64,000 bases of DNA. Origin: Salipaludibacillus neizhouensis. Lineage in GTDB: Bacteria; Bacillota; Bacilli; Bacillales; Salisediminibacteriaceae. The position numbers and the translations under genes were made by a program. Every line of letters starts with the position of its first letter. Within the stretch, counting starts at the first letter, position 1. The DNA is taken from contig NZ_KZ614147.1 of assembly GCF_002886185.1 (NCBI RefSeq), forward strand, positions 965,187-1,029,186. The letters run 5' to 3'. Below are positions 62,380-64,000 of the stretch, one piece after another. The notes below the pieces were generated by a model. That model made no database searches. It had not been told where the DNA came from and was given only the letters and a program-made list of their open reading frames with translations.

Positions 62380-62393
62380 TTAAAGCGCTTACT
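62380..62393 (+). promoter_or_regulatory. cre-like site upstream of the rhamnogalacturonan lyase
   Basis: TTAAAGCGCTTACT has the AAAGCGCTTT-like core of CcpA sites with two mismatches to TGWAANCGNTNWCA. It lies 72 nt before the lyase start. Confidence 0.45.
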
Positions 62394-62464
62394 GAAAAGA
62401 TTTTATTTCAATTAGGAGGTGACTGAAATATTCTAGGAATAAAAATATAATTTGGAGGGATTTC

Positions 62465-64000
62465 ATGTATAAAAAGAATTTTGTCGTGTTTATGATTGTT
62501 GTCTTATTCATATCGACGTTTGGAAATGTTGGTTCGTTTAATCACTCAACAGCAGAGGCCAATGATGTTGAGCAGCAAAGTTTTCGATTTGATTTTGGGA
62601 CAGGCCCAGTAGCAGAGGGCTACACGCAGGTTACGAATACGATGGTATACGATAGTCAAACTGGGTACGGGATTGATAAGAATGTAGCTGAGCGAGATCG
62701 CGGAGCACCAGATGATCTCAGACGTGATTTCATTCTTGATGGGGATTATGAATTTATGGTTGATATTCCTGACGGGGAGTATTTTGTCAGAATTATTGCA
62801 GGGGATGACATTGCTTTTAACCGGACAGGTTTTACGGTTGAAGGAGAAGACAAAGGTAATATCTCTTCAAGCGCTGGCGAATATGCGGAATTAACTACTA
62901 TGACGACAGTATCAGACGAACAGTTAAATATCGACATCAGAGAAAATGGTCGGATTAATGGAATTGAAATTACACCTATGTCTGAACTAACTGGCTTAGA
63001 AGTAGAGTCTAAATCTCTTGGAATGCAAGAGTCAGTTACTTTAACTTGGGACAGCAATGATGCAGCTGTAAGCTACCAGGTTTATCGAAAAGCTGAAGGT
63101 GAAGAAACATTTTCTAAAATAGGCAGTAGTGATACAAATAACTATACCGATGAAACAGCAGAATTAGGTTATTCGTATACCTATGCAATAACATTTATGA
63201 ATGAACAGGGTATTGAATCACCAAACAGCAATGAGGTCGAGGTTGACATGTTTGATGAATCGGTCACAGTCCCGGCGGCTCCCGGTAATCTTGAGGTGGA
63301 AGATGCTACTGCCGAATCTGTGTCCATTTCTTGGAGCGACACGGATGATGCAATTAAATATTATGTCTACAGATCAAGATTTGAAGATGACAAATTTTCA
63401 AAAATTGGTGTAGCAGAGGAATCTGCATTTACAGATGATTCAATCTCCACTTTCGCACATTATTATTATAAAGTTCGAGCTGTTAATGAAGGAGGGATAT
63501 CCGAGTATTCAGACCCTCTAGAATCACCGATTGTTGCTGAACGTTTGCGGCAAATGGAAAAGTTAAATCGCGCACCAGTTGCGGTTGATACTGAAGATGG
63601 GATTTATGTCGGGTGGAAAATGCTCGGTACGGACCCACAAGAAGTGAGTTTTGACTTGTACCGTGATGGTGAAAAAATCAATGATACTCCTATTACAGAG
63701 AGTACGAACTATCTTGATGAGGGCGGGACGGTATCATCCACTTACCAAGTTCAAGTCAATAATGGTAGTGGTGAATCAGAAACGGAAACATTTGAAGTAT
63801 GGAATGAACAGTTTTCTAGTATTCCGCTTGATAAGCCAGAAGGTGGAACGACTCCCGATGGTGTAGATTTTGAATACTCCGCAAATGACGCGAGTGTGGG
63901 AGATGTTAACGGAGATGGTAACTACGAGGTCATTTTAAAGTGGAATCCGTCTAACGCACAAGATAATTCACGACCAGGGTATACCGGGAATGTTTATATA
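62465..64000 (+). CDS. yesW: Secreted rhamnogalacturonan endolyase (PL11, YesW-like), 3' end outside the window
   Basis: 512 codons are visible with no stop. A signal peptide (residues 1-36, ending STAEA) is followed by a beta-sandwich (FDFGTGPVAEGYTQV, about 40-175) like that of rhamnogalacturonan esterases/lyases, two fibronectin type III domains (about 176-260 and 270-355; YQVYRKAEGEETFSKIG and YYVYRSRFEDDKFSKIG) and the start of the PL11 catalytic propeller (NRAPVAVDTEDGIYVGWKML, ASVGDVNGDGNYEVILKW). It cleaves the RG-I backbone outside the cell to oligomers for the importer at 292. TTTGGAGGGA lies just before ATG 62465. Confidence 0.9.
   Translation, partial: MYKKNFVVFMIVVLFISTFGNVGSFNHSTAEANDVEQQSFRFDFGTGPVAEGYTQVTNTMVYDSQTGYGIDKNVAERDRGAPDDLRRDFILDGDYEFMVDIPDGEYFVRIIAGDDIAFNRTGFTVEGEDKGNISSSAGEYAELTTMTTVSDEQLNIDIRENGRINGIEITPMSELTGLEVESKSLGMQESVTLTWDSNDAAVSYQVYRKAEGEETFSKIGSSDTNNYTDETAELGYSYTYAITFMNEQGIESPNSNEVEVDMFDESVTVPAAPGNLEVEDATAESVSISWSDTDDAIKYYVYRSRFEDDKFSKIGVAEESAFTDDSISTFAHYYYKVRAVNEGGISEYSDPLESPIVAERLRQMEKLNRAPVAVDTEDGIYVGWKMLGTDPQEVSFDLYRDGEKINDTPITESTNYLDEGGTVSSTYQVQVNNGSGESETETFEVWNEQFSSIPLDKPEGGTTPDGVDFEYSANDASVGDVNGDGNYEVILKWNPSNAQDNSRPGYTGNVYI

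Overview
The window reads as a chromosome segment of a low-GC, spore-forming Bacillaceae. Evidence for this includes strong AGGAGG-type ribosome sites, lipobox lipoproteins, CcpA-type cre boxes, a YheC/D-like spore-coat ATP-grasp protein, the DUF1659-DUF2922-YvrJ gene trio, a TPP riboswitch with a thiXYZ-type importer, and DegV. Many secreted domains are acidic, which would suit a halo- or alkaliphile, but that is only a guess. I saw no rRNA genes, tRNA genes or CRISPR arrays.

Region 1 (1-18.3 kb) is a pectin / rhamnogalacturonan-I oligosaccharide locus. It encodes an LplA/YtcQ-type binding lipoprotein, two permeases with no ATPase, a pectinesterase, an unrecognised alpha/alpha-toroid protein, an MFS carrier, a KdgF-like cupin, three GH43 enzymes, a GH28 polygalacturonase, a GH105 hydrolase, a small lipoprotein, a divergent LacI regulator and an alpha/beta hydrolase. 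All the degradative enzymes here lack signal peptides, so the cell appears to import oligomers and dismantle them inside. Near-identical 18-bp palindromes lie at 115-132 (in front of the importer) and 17186-17203 (beside the LacI gene), suggesting one local regulon. At the far end, 62465 to the edge, a secreted PL11-type rhamnogalacturonan lyase (incomplete) would supply such oligomers.

Region 2 (18.2-45.1 kb) is mixed housekeeping and accessory DNA: YheC/D-like ATP-grasp protein, amidase, PAP2 phosphatase, a solo TnpB element, DegV, an SR-rich mini-protein beside a Hanks-type kinase, galU, an SGNH protein, GNAT, thiamine-precursor import, PAS, YkvA, VanZ, galE and the DUF1659/DUF2922/YvrJ trio. 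It is filled with a REP-like repeat (core GGGACGGTTCTCTGCTTC) seen as half sites and as full palindromes. A frameshifted RAYT transposase lies between two of its half sites. These repeats sit almost exactly at stop codons and at gene edges, and are absent from Region 1 and from 46-64 kb.

Region 3 (45-64 kb) holds a decayed galactan locus (AraC regulator with a C-terminal frameshift, permease remnant, intact GH42), an ABC transporter of the TrpXYZ-like type, a subtilase with a higher-order ABABA repeat tail, an SbtA-like permease with a DUF2294 partner, an N-formylglutamate-amidohydrolase-like lipoprotein, a 309-bp spaced non-coding duplication and a D-threonine-aldolase-type PLP enzyme.

A second repeat family, about 130 bp, strongly folded, with compensatory base changes and a terminator-like tail, occurs in seven places. 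In four of them the tail lies directly upstream of a ribosome-binding site. It is the best candidate here for an undescribed RNA element. A third GC-rich repeat and a 'TAGCGACACT' repeat family are also present.
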